Part shown: piece by piece, positions 48,979-60,875 of the stretch | Layout: every line of letters starts with the position of its first letter | Position numbering within the stretch: the first letter of the stretch is position 1 | Source of the DNA: Telopea speciosissima | Lineage: Eukaryota; Streptophyta; Magnoliopsida; Proteales; Proteaceae | Length of the DNA stretch: 64,000 bases | NCBI RefSeq assembly: GCF_018873765.1 | Contig: NC_057922.1 | Coordinates: 66,302,755-66,366,754, forward strand | Direction: 5' to 3' | Program-made: the position numbers and the translations under genes | The notes under the pieces: model-generated | Databases searched by the model: none | Told to the model about the DNA's origin: nothing | The model's input: only the letters and a program-made list of their open reading frames with translations

Positions 48979-49413
48979 TCAAACAAAGGTCCACTTCCCT
49001 CCCCCTTCCCATGCATGCATTACATCTTCATAAAACTTACAATTAAGTTCAAGACATACAAAGCTACAATAAGTTGAAACATTTGCATCAAGTGACTTCC
49101 CCACAACCTTCATCAAACTACAAAACTCCTCCCTCCTCTGTTGCTCCCTCCTCTGTTGGTCTTCAGGAATAATTTCACCCACATTATTTGGGGCATCATT
49201 GGTTAAAGGGCTCTGTCTTGTTTCACCCATGACAGTACACCATTGAAAGAAATTGCAACCACCATTGTTTTTGTCTGCACAGTTATAATAGAGTCTATTC
49301 GGGTTGTCTACCGAATTTGAAATCCTCACATCAGCTCTTTTCCTACAGAAGCATAGCTTGTTCTCAAACTTCAGGTACCTTGAATTGCTGTCATTCACAC
49401 TAACAGAAGACAT
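48979..49413 (-). CDS. GRF-type zinc-finger protein encoded by the MULE
   Basis: An intact 144-residue frame starting MSSVSVNDSNSRYLKF, convergent with the transposase and inside the terminal repeats. The start at 49413 is chosen because the upstream in-frame ATG at 49440 adds only nine residues without family resemblance. Residues from about 20 to 60 form a GRF zinc finger: KLCFCRKRADVRISNSVDNP, then RLYYNC, GGC and FFQWC supply the Cys ligands and the aromatic motif. A Gln/Arg/Glu helix (EDQQRREQQRREEFCSLMK) follows, possibly a coiled coil. GRF fingers bind nucleic acid in other proteins. What it does for this element is unknown: accessory transposition protein, captured host gene, or neutral passenger. 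Confidence 0.7.
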   Translation of the reverse strand: MSSVSVNDSNSRYLKFENKLCFCRKRADVRISNSVDNPNRLYYNCADKNNGGCNFFQWCTVMGETRQSPLTNDAPNNVGEIIPEDQQRREQQRREEFCSLMKVVGKSLDANVSTYCSFVCLELNCKFYEDVMHAWEGGGKWTFV

Positions 49414-50226
49414 CTTACCTACAAAACTACAAATTTGCATTTACATTAGCTCTATAGACCACAAAGAAGCATGAAAAGAGTTACAAAAAATTTTCACATG
49501 AACTTCCTATTACCTATTCATATATTCACATATTCACATTCTCCCTTCTTGAATCACAGCAGATGTTCACATATTCACATGCTCCCTTCTTGAATCACAA
49601 CAGATGATTATCACAGATGGGAATCATAGCTGGGATACTAGCAGGGAAACTAATTTTCGACTGATCAATTGGGTGGCATTTGGGTCTGGGTTTGACAGGA
49701 AACTCATAGTTTAGTGAGTTTGGGTCTGGGTGTGAGATGGTCTGATTTACTCTACTGTAATACTCTAATTTACAGTATAATATTGACATTATACCTAATC
49801 ACACTAATAAATATCACAGGGATTATACAATATCACACTGATTTTTTCAAACAATGTGTAAGGTATATTACTTAAAGCAAAGAATCGATGTACGCAGTTG
49901 TAGCAGACTTCAGTAGAAGACCTTGGTAGCAGCTCACTCAACCTCAGAGATAATGGAGTGCGGCAAGGACAATGGTGGCTTCGGCTGGAGGTGGTGGCCG
50001 GATTAAGCGCTACGGTAGGGACAATGGTGGCTTTCGCTGGAGGTAGTGGCTTGGGAGGTGTGGAGCTGGAGCTGGAGCTGTTAGGGCTTCGGCTCTTCCT
50101 TCTTCTCCTTTTTGATTTGGGAATTTGCTAAGTTAACAGTTGGTTTGAAGGGCAATTTGGTCAGTTAAGTTAAAAGTTGATTTGAAGGGCAATTTGATCA
50201 GTTAAGTTCAAAATTTAACATCTACC

Positions 50227-50355
50227 GTGAAGAATTAACGATTTGGATTAACTTAACAATTATTATGAAAAGCAGGGGGGTACGAGTAAAGGGTGTTTAC
50301 AAATGGATGCATCGGTAAAAAGTCAATACCACAGGGGGGTATTCGTAAATTTCCC
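50227..50355 (-). repeat. MULE right terminal inverted repeat
   Basis: Inverse match of 43467-43596; the outermost bases are GGGAAATTTACG, against GCAAAATTTACG at the left. Confidence 0.9.
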
Positions 50356-50593
50356 ATTAGATATTAAACAAAAAGTTGTAAAGCATAACCTAACACAAGG
50401 TCGGGTCGGGCTGGGCTGGGCTTAGCCCGAGGCCTCAACCCTGGCCTAGCCTGACCTTGACCACGGACCTGAAAAGTTCAACCCTAATCCATCCTCAGGG
50501 TTGAAAAATCTAGTCCAGCCCCTATTCGGGCTCAAGGCAGGCCAGGGTGAGCTCGGGCCGACAGGGACAAACTTACACCCCTAGTCTAGATGA

Positions 50594-51455
50594 ACTAGTG
50601 CGGGACTTGGAGTCTTCAACAAGGATAAGTCTTCCAAGAGAGTAGAAGAGGTGGAGTTTTCCAAGGAGGTGGAGTCTTCAAGAATGTAGGGTCTTCCTGT
50701 GAGGATCCGCCATGGAAGTGGTCCGTTCCTCGTGGAAATATCGTCCTCCCTTCGAGGACTGGAAAAGAAGAGTGTCACACAATCATCGGGGGATTACGAT
50801 CATACGATCATATGAAATGGAGTAGCCACCTAGGGTTAGGGCCTAGGATCGGCCGATTGGTATAGCCGTGTGAAGGGCTATATGATTCTGTTTGGTCTGG
50901 TCAGAAATTCGGAGTAAGTGGTTAGGTTATGAGAGTGGGAAAGTGTTACGCACCCACCTCGCCCAAGTAAACCGGTATTTCTACTAGATGCTTATTTTTT
51001 AATATTCTCCCATTATAAAATGTCCTATACCAGCATGTACGACTAAACTATGATGCCCAAACTATTCAAAGGAAACTAGACTACATAATGCTAAATACTA
51101 TGTACACTACACATGGATATTTACAAGTCTACATTGTGCCAAAATCAAAGGTTAACGATAGAAATGTATACATGCACTATGAACCAATATGATTATGAAA
51201 GATGCAAGATGGAAAGTGTCCCTCGGCTTAAGTGGAGACAAATGACTGACTTATCCTTTTTTAGACAGCATAACGACTTGCAAATATTGAGTCTTGAAGT
51301 CTTGGGCAGAATAACAATGTCATGAGAGCTTGGGAGCCAGATGCTCAATTCTTGGATAAAATAACGATGTCATGAAGTCTTGGGAGCCAGATGCTCGATC
51401 CTCAAACAAAATAACTACATCATTGGGAATTCTCTCGATCTTCAAGGAAGTGGTC
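50594..51455. other. unassigned, probably retroelement leader; 50-bp tandem duplication at its end
   Basis: No coding domain is recognised. From about 51320 to 51419 a 50-bp unit (GTCATGA..TTGGGAGCCAGATGCTC) is present twice. The sequence stops abruptly at the C tract beginning near 51457. Confidence 0.4.
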
Positions 51456-51655
<200 letters not shown>

Positions 51656-51689
51656 GAAATTTAAAGAGAAGATTTAATAAGAAAAATGG

Positions 51690-53775
51690 GTTATTGTTGG
51701 GTGGTGAGTTTTTTCATATGAGATGTGCTGCCCATATTTTGAATTTGATTGTCAAGAAAGGTCTTGAGGATTGTGGAGATGTTGTAAGTAGAGTTCGATT
51801 CTGAGTGAAGTATGTAAGAGTTCACCATCAAGGTCACAACATGTTTAGATTGTGTTATAAGCAAGAAAAGATTGAGTGTAAGAAAGCTTTGAGTTTAGAT
51901 GTTTCTACTCGTTGGAACTCTACATATCTTATGTTGCAAACTCGCTTTGGAGTTTCAAAAGCTTTTGAATGTGTAGAAGATAGAGACCCAAACTTTACTA
52001 TGGAGTGCAAGGATGGGGTCCCAACTACTCAAGATTGGGAGAGAGCTAAAGTTTTATGCAAGATGTTGGAGTTTTTTACAATGCAACTACAAGATTATGC
52101 AGGTCTCTTTTTACTACTTCAAATCTTTACTTCAAAGAGATTAGTGTGATTGAATCACAGTTGAACAAGTGGTCAAGAAGTGAAGATGACATGATTCGGG
52201 ATATGTCATTGGCAATGAAAGAAAAATTTGACAAATATTGGGGTGGTAGTGGCACTCGACAAAATGAATATTATGTTGGTTGTTGCTCGTGTTCTTGATC
52301 CACGATTTAAGTTGAGATATGTGAAATATTGCTATTCAAAATTATATTCTCAACATGAGGTGGAAGAGAAAATTGAGAGGATTAAAAATGTCATGGATCG
52401 TCTCTTGAGACATTACCAAATGCAGTGGGTCGACAAGTAGTACAGTGAGAGTTGATTCATCTACAACCTCTTTTGATGGTTCATCAATAGATGATGATGA
52501 TGTGAATTTTCAGAAAGGGTTTTCGTAATGCATTAGAAGAGGAGGAGCGTTTCCATGTGACATCCGACTTAGACAAATATTTGTTGGAAGGTATTGAGAA
52601 GGAGGATGAACTCAATTCTTTTGACATCTTGAATTGGTGGAAGGTCAATAGTACACGATTTGTGGTTCTAAATAAGATGGCAAGGGATGTTTTGGCGATT
52701 CTGTCTCAAGTGTTGCTTCGAGTGTGCTTTTAGCACCGGTGGTAGGATTTTAGACCGAGTTCCGTAGCTCTTTGACACCTACGATGGTAGAGGCATTGGT
52801 ATGTACACAAGATTGGCTACGACAGACACGGTTTCAATTGATGTTGAAGAGAACTTAATTGACCTTGAGAAGATCGAATCGAGGTAACAACCTTTTAAAT
52901 TCCCTTATATCATTTAATTACAATAATAATAATAACATTATGAATGATGATTAAGTTTATTGATTTGTTCATTTGTTAAATGTGTTTTTTTCACTACTAA
53001 CAATGATTGTGGTGATGCAACTATAACTTTGACTTGATGGATGATAATGCATATTTATTTGGCGTGAACTAGTAAGGACTTGTATCCAAACAATAGTTCT
53101 TATTAGCTAATATTTTCTTTGACATCTGTTTGTATTAATAGAGTTTTTCCCTCATTTTGGGCATTTTTTTCCAGGAATCCTGATTCAAGCATATCATGGA
53201 GATGGATCATGGATGCTTTGTGATTGATGGTTGATTGTGGCGATATTTTTATTCATGGATGATTGTAGCGAGAGTATTTTTATGGATGTTTGTGGCGTAT
53301 TTATATGGATATTTGTGGTAGATTATTATGGATGATTGTGGTAGTATTTTTATGATGTTTGTGGAAGTATTTTATTTATGGATGTTTGTGAGAGTATTTT
53401 TATTTATGGATGTTTATGGTAATATTTTTATTTATGGATTTTTATAGATGTTTGTGAATTATTTTTATTTAAATTTACAAGTCCCTCTCTCCCTCTCTCT
53501 CCTTCCCATCTTATTCTTATTACAGGTTTTTTTAGATATATTCTTTGATATATATCAATCGGGTCAAGACAGGGTTAAACAGGTCAAGACAGATCAATCG
53601 GCCGACCTGCCCGACCCTATGGTCGGGTCGGTCGGCGAGAAAACCCGGCGGGTCGGGTCGGGTTGAGGGTTTCTTGGCCCTGCCAGGTTGGGTCGGGTCG
53701 GGTCGGGTTTAGACCTCTAGGGTCGGGTCGGGTTTTGGTAGGCCGCCCAACCCACCATTGACACCCTAATTTCGG
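51690..53775 (+). pseudogene. hAT transposase, 5'-truncated and multiply frameshifted
   Basis: hAT transposases cut and paste DNA with a DDE/RNase H fold interrupted by a helical insertion. Frames in order show RCAAHILNLIVKKGL with the conserved CxxH, LSLDVSTRWNSTYLMLQTR, a segment with VARVLDPRFKLRYVKYCYSK, and the C-terminal dimerisation block SFDILNWWKVNSTRF then VLNKMARDVLAI. They are separated by stops and frame changes. The zinc-finger N-terminus is missing at the C tract. Downstream are imperfect repeats of GGATGTTTGTGG..TATTTTTATTTAT (53220-53445), a GGGTC-rich segment (53565-53745) and a terminus near 53770 that is the inverse of TAGGGTGTCAA. Confidence 0.8.
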
Positions 53776-54207
53776 GAAAGTCGTTCATAGGATCCGGCTT
53801 TGGACAGGTAACAATGTTGAAGGATTCAAAACTGGAAGTGGAGCAGACCCCGAAACAAGCAAAACAGACCTCTAGGAGGTAAAAATGGTGAAACTGGGCT
53901 CTAGGAATGCGTATTCCAAGAACTCTTCCCCTCTACAAATGAGGGAGGGGACCCTTATTTATAGGGGCGTTTTTCCCAAAAAATCTTCCCCTCTACACTC
54001 ATCTCTTTCCTCACCAACACTCTCTCCACTCTCTGACCATGAGGACCCCATTTTGACAATTCAATTTCCCATGCGTCGATTGGAATGGCATAGGAGATTA
54101 CCCCCACTGTGATGTTGTTAGAAACCCATATTCTAGGATGCATATAAACTATTATAACTTTGGGAAAATCACGAGCACATGTCCGATTGTGCATGCCCTC
54201 TCACGAA
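53776..54207. other. unassigned, LTR-like
   Basis: CT-rich sequence with CCTTATTTATAGGGG near 53953, a TATA-like LTR promoter context. It might continue the element interrupted at 51456. Confidence 0.3.
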
Positions 54208-54393
54208 TTTTTATCTTTTCAATTACATTGCTCGTACTTGATCTCAAATGCATCTAACAGAGGAGGCAAAAATGACTATCCTACCCCCTGTCCGAACACA
54301 CTGCCCGAGGTGGGGTCCACATGGGATCCACCTCCCTCTATTAGATGTACTTGACGGCAAGTCCGAGCAGTGTAATTGAGAGGATAAAGATCC
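54208..54393. repeat. MITE-like inverted-repeat element
   Basis: Left arm TTTTATCTTTTCAATTACATTG and the complement of GTGTAATTGAGAGGATAAAG at the right are inverted; the arms extend about 55 bp with mismatches (GCATCTAACAGAGG versus TACATCTAATAGAGG). Confidence 0.7.
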
Positions 54394-56873
54394 CCCTCTC
54401 ACACACTCTTTGATTCTCATTTCTCTCTTCACACACTCACATACTCTCTCTCTTTCTCTCTGTCTCATGTGGGCTCGTTTGTATACATATCGTAATACAC
54501 TCCCTCCCATGCATCCATTGGCTTAATGTGCAATGTACTCTGGCAGCATGTCGACCGTTCCCCCTATAAGTTGTACACTATAGCTTTGTATTAGGATAAA
54601 AGTTCTCTTTATAGCCCAAGTAGGTTGGACATCTCGTTTACTATGCGACATGGTAGGATAATCCCGAAATTCAGGCCATTAGATAAATAGCCAATAGGGC
54701 ATGGTTTGGTAATTCACGTATCAAATTCAAAACCTAATTCAATGAAACGCCTTCTCATGTAGTAGCATGCACCTTCTCGTAGTCTATGTTGGTGTGAATC
54801 CTCTTCACATTCTTGAATTTTTAAACTGTTTTCATTTTTCTACTTGGCTAACTGGATTTATGCTAGGGAAAATTACATACCCCTCCCTTGTACTTTGCCC
54901 CAATTATAGTATTCGTCTCTCGACTTTCTATTATTATGCCTGTACTTCTTCTGGCTGACGGTGTTAGCATGGTGTTAGTTATTGTTTGAAAAAGATTATT
55001 TTACCCTTGTACAAAAACAATAGATATAAAATTACAGTACTAACTTTTTCTTCATATTCAACATAAAACACCCATAACTGAGCAAAAGAATTGCAGGTCT
55101 TGAACCCCATTAATAAACAAGAAATCTTTTTGTTATGTTGTCTTTGAACCCATTATTAAAGGTGTGCAGCTATGGGGAAAATCAACATGCCATAGGTGAA
55201 GGACCATCTGGCCGGGTTAAAGACATGTACGCCCATGTATCACTATTCCTAGAGAAAAGAATGTACATGTTCTGGAGTGTACATAGCTCTCACACTCCCT
55301 CCTCCTCACATTCTCTCTCCTCCTCGACCTCATGGGCTCTTTCTATACGAATTTTGAGACATCTCCTCCAATTCGCCCATTTACTTGACATAGAAAATGT
55401 GCGCTATTACAAGTGTACGACTGGCATATAGATCCCCTGACCATATTTCTATTATACATTTCATAGATTGTCTATGTTCTCTGTGGGTGTAAGCTCGTGT
55501 GTGTAAGTTTTTTATAAGGTGAAAAGAACGTTGCCTAGTCGCGTGGTTCCTACGATTAGACATAGAAAAATGTGCAAATGTACCATCCCATTCTCTGTGA
55601 AATAAAAAAACTCATCCATGTTGATGTCCATGAGCATGCTCTCGTTGGCCCCCACACTGGTGCAGGGTCTACTCAATTAAACAACGATCTCTTGCCTTTT
55701 TGATAAATAAAATTAAAGAGAAGATTTTCTGAGAAAGCAGCATAAGGGAGCATACCTATAAGGTGTAACAAAACAATATCATATATAAAAGGACAACAAG
55801 ATCATTCAATGTAATGAGGATAGAGAAATAAACCCCGCTAGCGTACCCTGCCCTAGCGACACACAGAGAACCTTTTTCCATAAAATTTTCTTTGTTTGCT
55901 TGAGCCTATCCCATTTCGGCTTGCTTCAATTCAGATGGCTTTACTTTGGCAGAGATAGCGATTAGCCAAGCTGAGCAAAAGAAAGCCCCCGATTTGTTGG
56001 GGGGTGAGGCCCTTGGAAGCTTTGATTAAGTCCAAGAACATGTAGGGCCTCTTAGTACCTATTTTCATACAGTGATACAGGTCATCAGATAAGATCAAAA
56101 TCGACATCTTCCTAATTGACTTGGACAAAAGATTGGACGACCCAACATCCTTTCACCATATAGGTGGATGATTTTATTGACTTATCACCCACAAAAGGAC
56201 ACTCTACGGGTCCCCCCATCTGTCTCTCTTATCGATCAATGACTGAAAATTTGATTAGAACGGGTCCTTTATTTATTTAAAGCAAATTTCTTTTTAATTG
56301 ATTCCTTTTTATGTCAATAATTTGAAATCTTTCGTTTTCTTTTTAACAAAAAGCTTTTCAGCACCATAGGGATGAAAGAAAAGTACACCTATTTAGAATC
56401 ATAAATGCTCAACCCATTACTATATGAAGTTGATAATATCCTTCATTGTTCTCTTGGATATTTACCTTTAGGTGAAGAAAAATTGCCATCAATCTTGTAA
56501 TTTAATTGAATCGTCCCTCTAGATGTTATATGTCTAATGGGGTTCACTCTAGAGAGAAATAATTCCAACAGGGGTATCGTTACCCCCATCGATCTCAGTC
56601 GATCTCGATACTGATATTTATCAGTTGAATCGGTCCATAACAGTCTTATTCAAGATCAAAAGGTCAATTTTGTATCAAAAAAAAAAAATCAACATTTTTG
56701 CGGTATATTACATTTTTTCTTTTTTGGTAAATCGGTATATCAGTTGATCCATATTGGTGTTGTGTCTGTATTGGGCTCTGACAAAATTGATAAGTATTGG
56801 TCGATACAACACAACTACTTAGAACACTGTTCCCACATCCTTCCAAAAAAAAATAAACAGATTTCTGCCACCA
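54394..56873. other. no gene seen
   Basis: Intergenic, with CT microsatellites near 54415-54465 and 55285-55325. Short frames on both strands are without domains. Confidence 0.4.
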
Positions 56874-57190
56874 TTTTTTTTTTGTTGGTAAAGGAAATTC
56901 TATTGATTAGAGCGTGAAAAATGTATGGAGTCACAATTACAGAGTTGGACAATCCATGGAGTGGATAATGGCCAAAATGTCACGCATGTTAGAGACACGA
57001 CGACTGCCTTAGCTAAGGAATCAACTAAATTGTTGATGGATCATAAAAGAGATAGAACAACTGGAGAAAAAACTCGAGAGATAGATGATATCTTTCACTG
57101 TAGAGTAGACAGTGAGATGGGGGTTCCCAAGATTCTGAATTTGTTGAATCAACTCCAGGCAGTCGGATTCTACCAGAATGTAAACTTTGT
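56874..57190 (-). mobile_element. 3' end of an L1-type LINE (RNase H domain)
   Basis: On the minus strand the text encodes ILVESDCLELIQQIQNL and, after a frame break, VDSLAKAVVVSL then PWIVQLCNCDS: the core and C-terminal end of the LINE RNase H region. The poly-T run at 56874-56884 is its poly(A) tail. The plus-strand frame over the same bases is a shadow. Confidence 0.7.
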
Positions 57191-58003
57191 TGAATCAATT
57201 ATTCACCTCATTTTTAAAGAGCAAAGCTCTTATAATTTATAAGAAACCAAAACTCAATTTGAAACCTTAATCTAAACTATTCTATGGCTAAGACTAAGAT
57301 TAAACAATAAAAACCTAAATCCTACATTTGAGAATTTTTAGAGAAAATGAACCTAAACAAGACAATATTTACTAAGGTGTGTGTGTATTTGAATTCTCAA
57401 TTTTCCAAAACCCAAAATGGGAAGTGAATTAAGCTCACTATTGACCAAAATTTCAAATCAAGTAAGGGGGAATATTCTGAATTTTTTTTTTTTTGCTTTG
57501 TTGCTGGAATATACTGGATACGGGCTGACCTCGTAATAACAATAGGGCTATCATATTGTTGGGCATTGAATTAATTGAACGTGAAATCCAAACCCACATC
57601 AAGGACACATGGTACCTTACCAACTTACAAATTAAGAGAAATTTCGGTTTATCCACAAAAAAAAAATGAAAAGACAGATCTCTCCTCGTGCAAAAAGATG
57701 ATCCAGACTTAGATGGAAAGCTTACTCCTAAATTGGGGAAAAAAATTGCAATGCTCCTGCTAAAAGACTGGCAGACAAGGAAATGGAATAATTCATTTTT
57801 CTTGGGGTTTATAAATACTCTCCTAGATTTAATATTTTTTAAAATACCCTATAAAACTTCATTTTTTTGACTGACAGTCTTGTAGCAGGTAGCATTTCTA
57901 CTACAATTGTAGCACCAAAATTTCATCTCCTAAATTATATGTTTGATTAATGATATAGCTTACTACAGTTTGCATAAAAACAAAAAAACAAAGAACAGAA
58001 GAA
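57191..58003. other. no gene seen
   Basis: AT-rich intergenic sequence without recognisable features. Confidence 0.4.
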
Positions 58004-58079
58004 TGTTCTCTGTGCCGCAGCACAGCCTGCGCCCAGACACATGGGGGTGTGCGCAGGCTGCGTTGCGGCACAGAGAACA
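58004..58079. repeat. 76-bp near-perfect hairpin
   Basis: TGTTCTCTGTGCCGCAGC at the left is the inverse of the right end with one mismatch near the middle of the arm. The stem is about 33 bp and the loop contains ACATGGGG. The arm resembles the ends of the element at 11965. Confidence 0.75.
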
Positions 58080-58458
58080 ACAAGCCAAAAAAAAATTACT
58101 ACTCTTGCAGGAACAACCTTGATTAATTCCATTATTATATATTAAAATGACATAAATAGCGACGGATTTGTCTCTCTGCCACTCAGTTTCTGTCTATGAG
58201 AGAAGTGGAGAGAAGGTGTCTTTCCAAACAAACCGCCATTTTGAAAGGGTCAGAAAGAAAAAAAATGTTAGCTAGGGAGGGAGGGAAGGAAAGGAACCGG
58301 TCAATCCCTCTTCTCCACCTCAAAAAAATAAAAGAAAATAAAAAAAAAAAAAAAGAAAAAGAAAGAAAAGAAAAGAGTAAAATGAGAGTGATCCCCTAAT
58401 AACGGCTTCCCAATTCAGGCAGGCTGGCCATTAATTAACCTCCTCGATCTCTTAAATC

Positions 58459-58466
58459 TATATATA
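58459..58466 (+). promoter_or_regulatory. TATA box of the Ole e 1 family gene
   Basis: TATATATA lies about 110 bases upstream of the start codon, in a CT-rich context, at a distance typical of a plant core promoter plus a roughly 80-base leader. Confidence 0.65.
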
Positions 58467-58574
58467 GAGCTCCTAGTTCTCCTTCTCTCCTCACAACCCT
58501 CAAAAGAGTCTGAGAATTCTCAAACCCAAACACCACAAAGCTTAAAAAAAAAAAAATAAACCCAGAATAAAAAG

Positions 58575-59072
58575 ATGGCAAAGTTTTCTCAGGCTCTCCT
58601 TGTCGCTACCGTCTGCTTCTTTGGCCTTGCTGGGTTCGGCTATAGCCATGAAGACTACCAAGTTGTGGGAAAGGTGTATTGTGACACTTGCCGTGCCATG
58701 TTCGAGACCGATGCGAGCATACCCATGAAAGCTGCACCCGTCAAACTCCAATGCCAAAGCCGTGAGAATGGCACCATCACCTACTCCGTAGAAGGTGTCA
58801 CCGACGAATCCGGCAATTACCGTCTCCCAGGAAAAGGCGAGCACGAGAATGATATCTGTGACGTGACGGTCCTAAAGAGCACAGTCCCTGACTGTGATGA
58901 ACTTGCTCCTGGGCGTGACCGTGCTCGTGTTGTGCTCACACACAACAATGGCATTGTCTCCAACGAACGTTACGCCAATCCTTTGGGATTTTTGAAGAAG
59001 GAAGCTCTTGATGTCTGCCCTGATGTTCTCAAGAGTGTCGGTCTCCTCCCCATCGTCACCATTGGCGAATGA
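58575..59072 (+). CDS. pollen Ole e 1 allergen/extensin family protein
   Basis: Secreted cell-wall-associated family first known from pollen (Ole e 1, LAT52). LAT52 is needed for pollen tube hydration and growth, but the molecular role of most members is unclear. The single exon encodes 165 residues. Residues 1-24 are a signal peptide (hydrophobic core LLVATVCFFGLAGFG). The mature part starts HEDYQVVGKVYCDTC, the family signature. Cysteines in YCDTC, LQC, DIC, PDC and DVC give the usual six-Cys disulphide pattern, and RENGTITY contains an N-glycosylation sequon. The start ATG follows a clear leader and TATA box. No lesion is seen. Similarity is strongest to the short C13/Ole e 1-like group; pollen expression is inferred only. 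Confidence 0.9.
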   Translation: MAKFSQALLVATVCFFGLAGFGYSHEDYQVVGKVYCDTCRAMFETDASIPMKAAPVKLQCQSRENGTITYSVEGVTDESGNYRLPGKGEHENDICDVTVLKSTVPDCDELAPGRDRARVVLTHNNGIVSNERYANPLGFLKKEALDVCPDVLKSVGLLPIVTIGE

Positions 59073-59123
59073 AACATTTAAGAAACCTTCTCATTTTTAC
59101 TATTTCTCTTTTTCCTTTTTCTC

Positions 59124-59129
59124 AATAAA
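59124..59129 (+). terminator. poly(A) signal of the Ole e 1 family gene
   Basis: AATAAA 52 bases after the stop codon in a T-rich context. Confidence 0.6.
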
Positions 59130-59993
59130 ACTTGAAATCTCATCGTCCCTTACTTCCATCTGTCCCATCTCTTTTTCGTGTATTTGAGTGAGTTTAATTT
59201 ATTCATGTAATTTTGAGGGTTACCAGATTTCTAGTACTCCCCCCTGCAGTCCCCACCCCTACTTCAAATTTGCATTTATTTATTATTCCTACGTGTCCCT
59301 CTCTTACTTGCTTATTATAATTTGCATATTACGTTATTGATTTTAAACGATCGAATAAGATGTATGAATGATCCATAGAAAAATACATACATAATTATGG
59401 TCTTTCTTTTGATTCATAAGTGTCAATTCTTTTATGGAATATTGTAACGTGAGAAAAATTTTAGGAAACATGTTCTCTGGGGGGGCTGTAGGCCACATCT
59501 AGATACCTATTTCGCCCCACGTCTCATGAAAGGCAGAAATCTCATCCCGAGAGATGTCAATGCACATTCTTATTCATTGATTCCCCCCCCCCCTCCTTTT
59601 TATCCGAACGGTCACTTTACATTATTTAGCTTATACAATTCCAACCTTGATATGAGGGTGACAAACTATGAAAATTTTAATGCAAAACTATTCCTTTAAT
59701 TACAAAACTTCTTAAATGTTTCTGTTGTAACCAATTAAGCAATCTATGTTAAAGTCACTAGTGCTATAGGTGTAGTTTTTTTTTTTTTTTTTTGGAGGGG
59801 GGGGGGGGTTGGGTTGGGTTGGGAGAGGAAACTGTATCCTAGTTGTTCAATTTTTGGAATTATCATATAACGCAACCACAGGGGATCTAGGGAAAGGTTT
59901 CGTTGACCAGGTATATAAAGAATTTTTTGCCATAAAAAACACCTTCTACCCTATAGTAATAAGCACTAAGGATGCATGACAAGATAAGCCATC

Positions 59994-60090
59994 AAGGAAT
60001 TTCTTGATAATCTTCTAGAAATCTTTATTTTAAAGGAGTCACATCAAGGAATTCTTTGATAATCTTCTAGAAATCTTTATTTTAAAAAGT
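59994..60090. repeat. 49-bp tandem duplication
   Basis: CATCAAGGAATT followed by TGATAATCTTCTAGAAATC and TTTATTTTAAA occurs twice in direct succession. Confidence 0.8.
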
Positions 60091-60680
60091 AAATAATAAA
60101 ATCATTAGAAAATTAGAATAAGTATTGCCAATGATCAAGTACCTTAATATCAATTTTTTTAGTAATAGAAAACAAAAATCATTACCTTGATAAGATGCAT
60201 GTCATGTCTCATTAACTTATTATTAGAAGGCATGCATTTGTTATGAGCAATGGATATACAAAAACATCATGCATTGTTTGCATGATATATGGTTATAACA
60301 ACTCATAGTCCAAAGGACTCACCATACACTGTTTTTCTTCTTTCTCTGATCTCAATCTAGATGCATGTTGTTAGAATATGAGAATGAATTATGACAATGA
60401 AATCTCAATTGATAAAGAATGAGATATTGGAGAAAATCATAGAATTTGTCTGGTAAGTGTATTTTTACCATACACCTTTAAGTAGATGGATTATTTTAAA
60501 CCATTATTTTTCTAAGGAAATTCATTAGAGGATTGATGAAGAATGGGAATTCAATTTTCAATGTTAATCAGTAAAGTAGTAGGTAGAGTATAAACAGAGT
60601 CATTGTACTCGAATTTAATTCACCAAATTAATGCCAGTTGAGCCCAATCCAATTAAACCCCCTAGTCCTCCCAAGGAACT

Positions 60681-60875
60681 AAGGGTGTCAATTGATCGGG
60701 CTTGATTGGTCTCGGTCGAGCCTAATCAGGTTTAAACAATTTCATACCCTGCACTGTGACCACCCGTTTAGCGAATCGGTTTGAGCTTGGATGGGCTCGG
60801 TCGTTCTTGAGTTAGAATCGGACCCTAACCAGGCTATGGGCCTGTTTAACTCTAGACGGTCTTTAAATGGACTCT
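60681..60875 (+). mobile_element. hAT-like non-autonomous element remnant
   Basis: Begins AAGGGTGTCAATTGATCGGG and continues with GGGCTTG / GGTCTCGG / GGGCTCGG motifs, like the GGGTC-rich elements elsewhere in this window. The right end is not defined. Confidence 0.4.

Larger units (their letters stand above)
43467..50355 (+). mobile_element. full-length Mutator-like element (MULE), 6.9 kb
   Basis: Long terminal inverted repeats (about 130 bp nearly identical, with patchy similarity for several hundred bases more) enclose a MuDR-type transposase gene on the plus strand and a GRF zinc-finger ORF on the minus strand. The 9-bp flanks ATTAGATTT (43458-43466) and ATTAGATAT (50356-50364) differ at one base, the expected MULE target duplication. 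The transposase is broken, so the copy could now move only with help. Confidence 0.88.
43137..50585. mobile_element. hAT-like non-autonomous element, split by a MULE
   Basis: The left end TAGGGGTGAAAC at 43137 and the right end, the inverse of TAGGGGTGTAAG at 50585, are inverted. The flanking octamers TTGTAGAT (43129-43136) and GTCTAGAT (50586-50593) agree at six of eight positions, compatible with an aged hAT duplication. Both halves are rich in GGGTC/GGGCT motifs. Everything from 43467 to 50355 is a later MULE insertion. Confidence 0.65.

Noticed and set aside
56925-57242. Plus-strand 105-residue frame
   Set aside because: Antisense to the LINE RNase H region and without any domain of its own.
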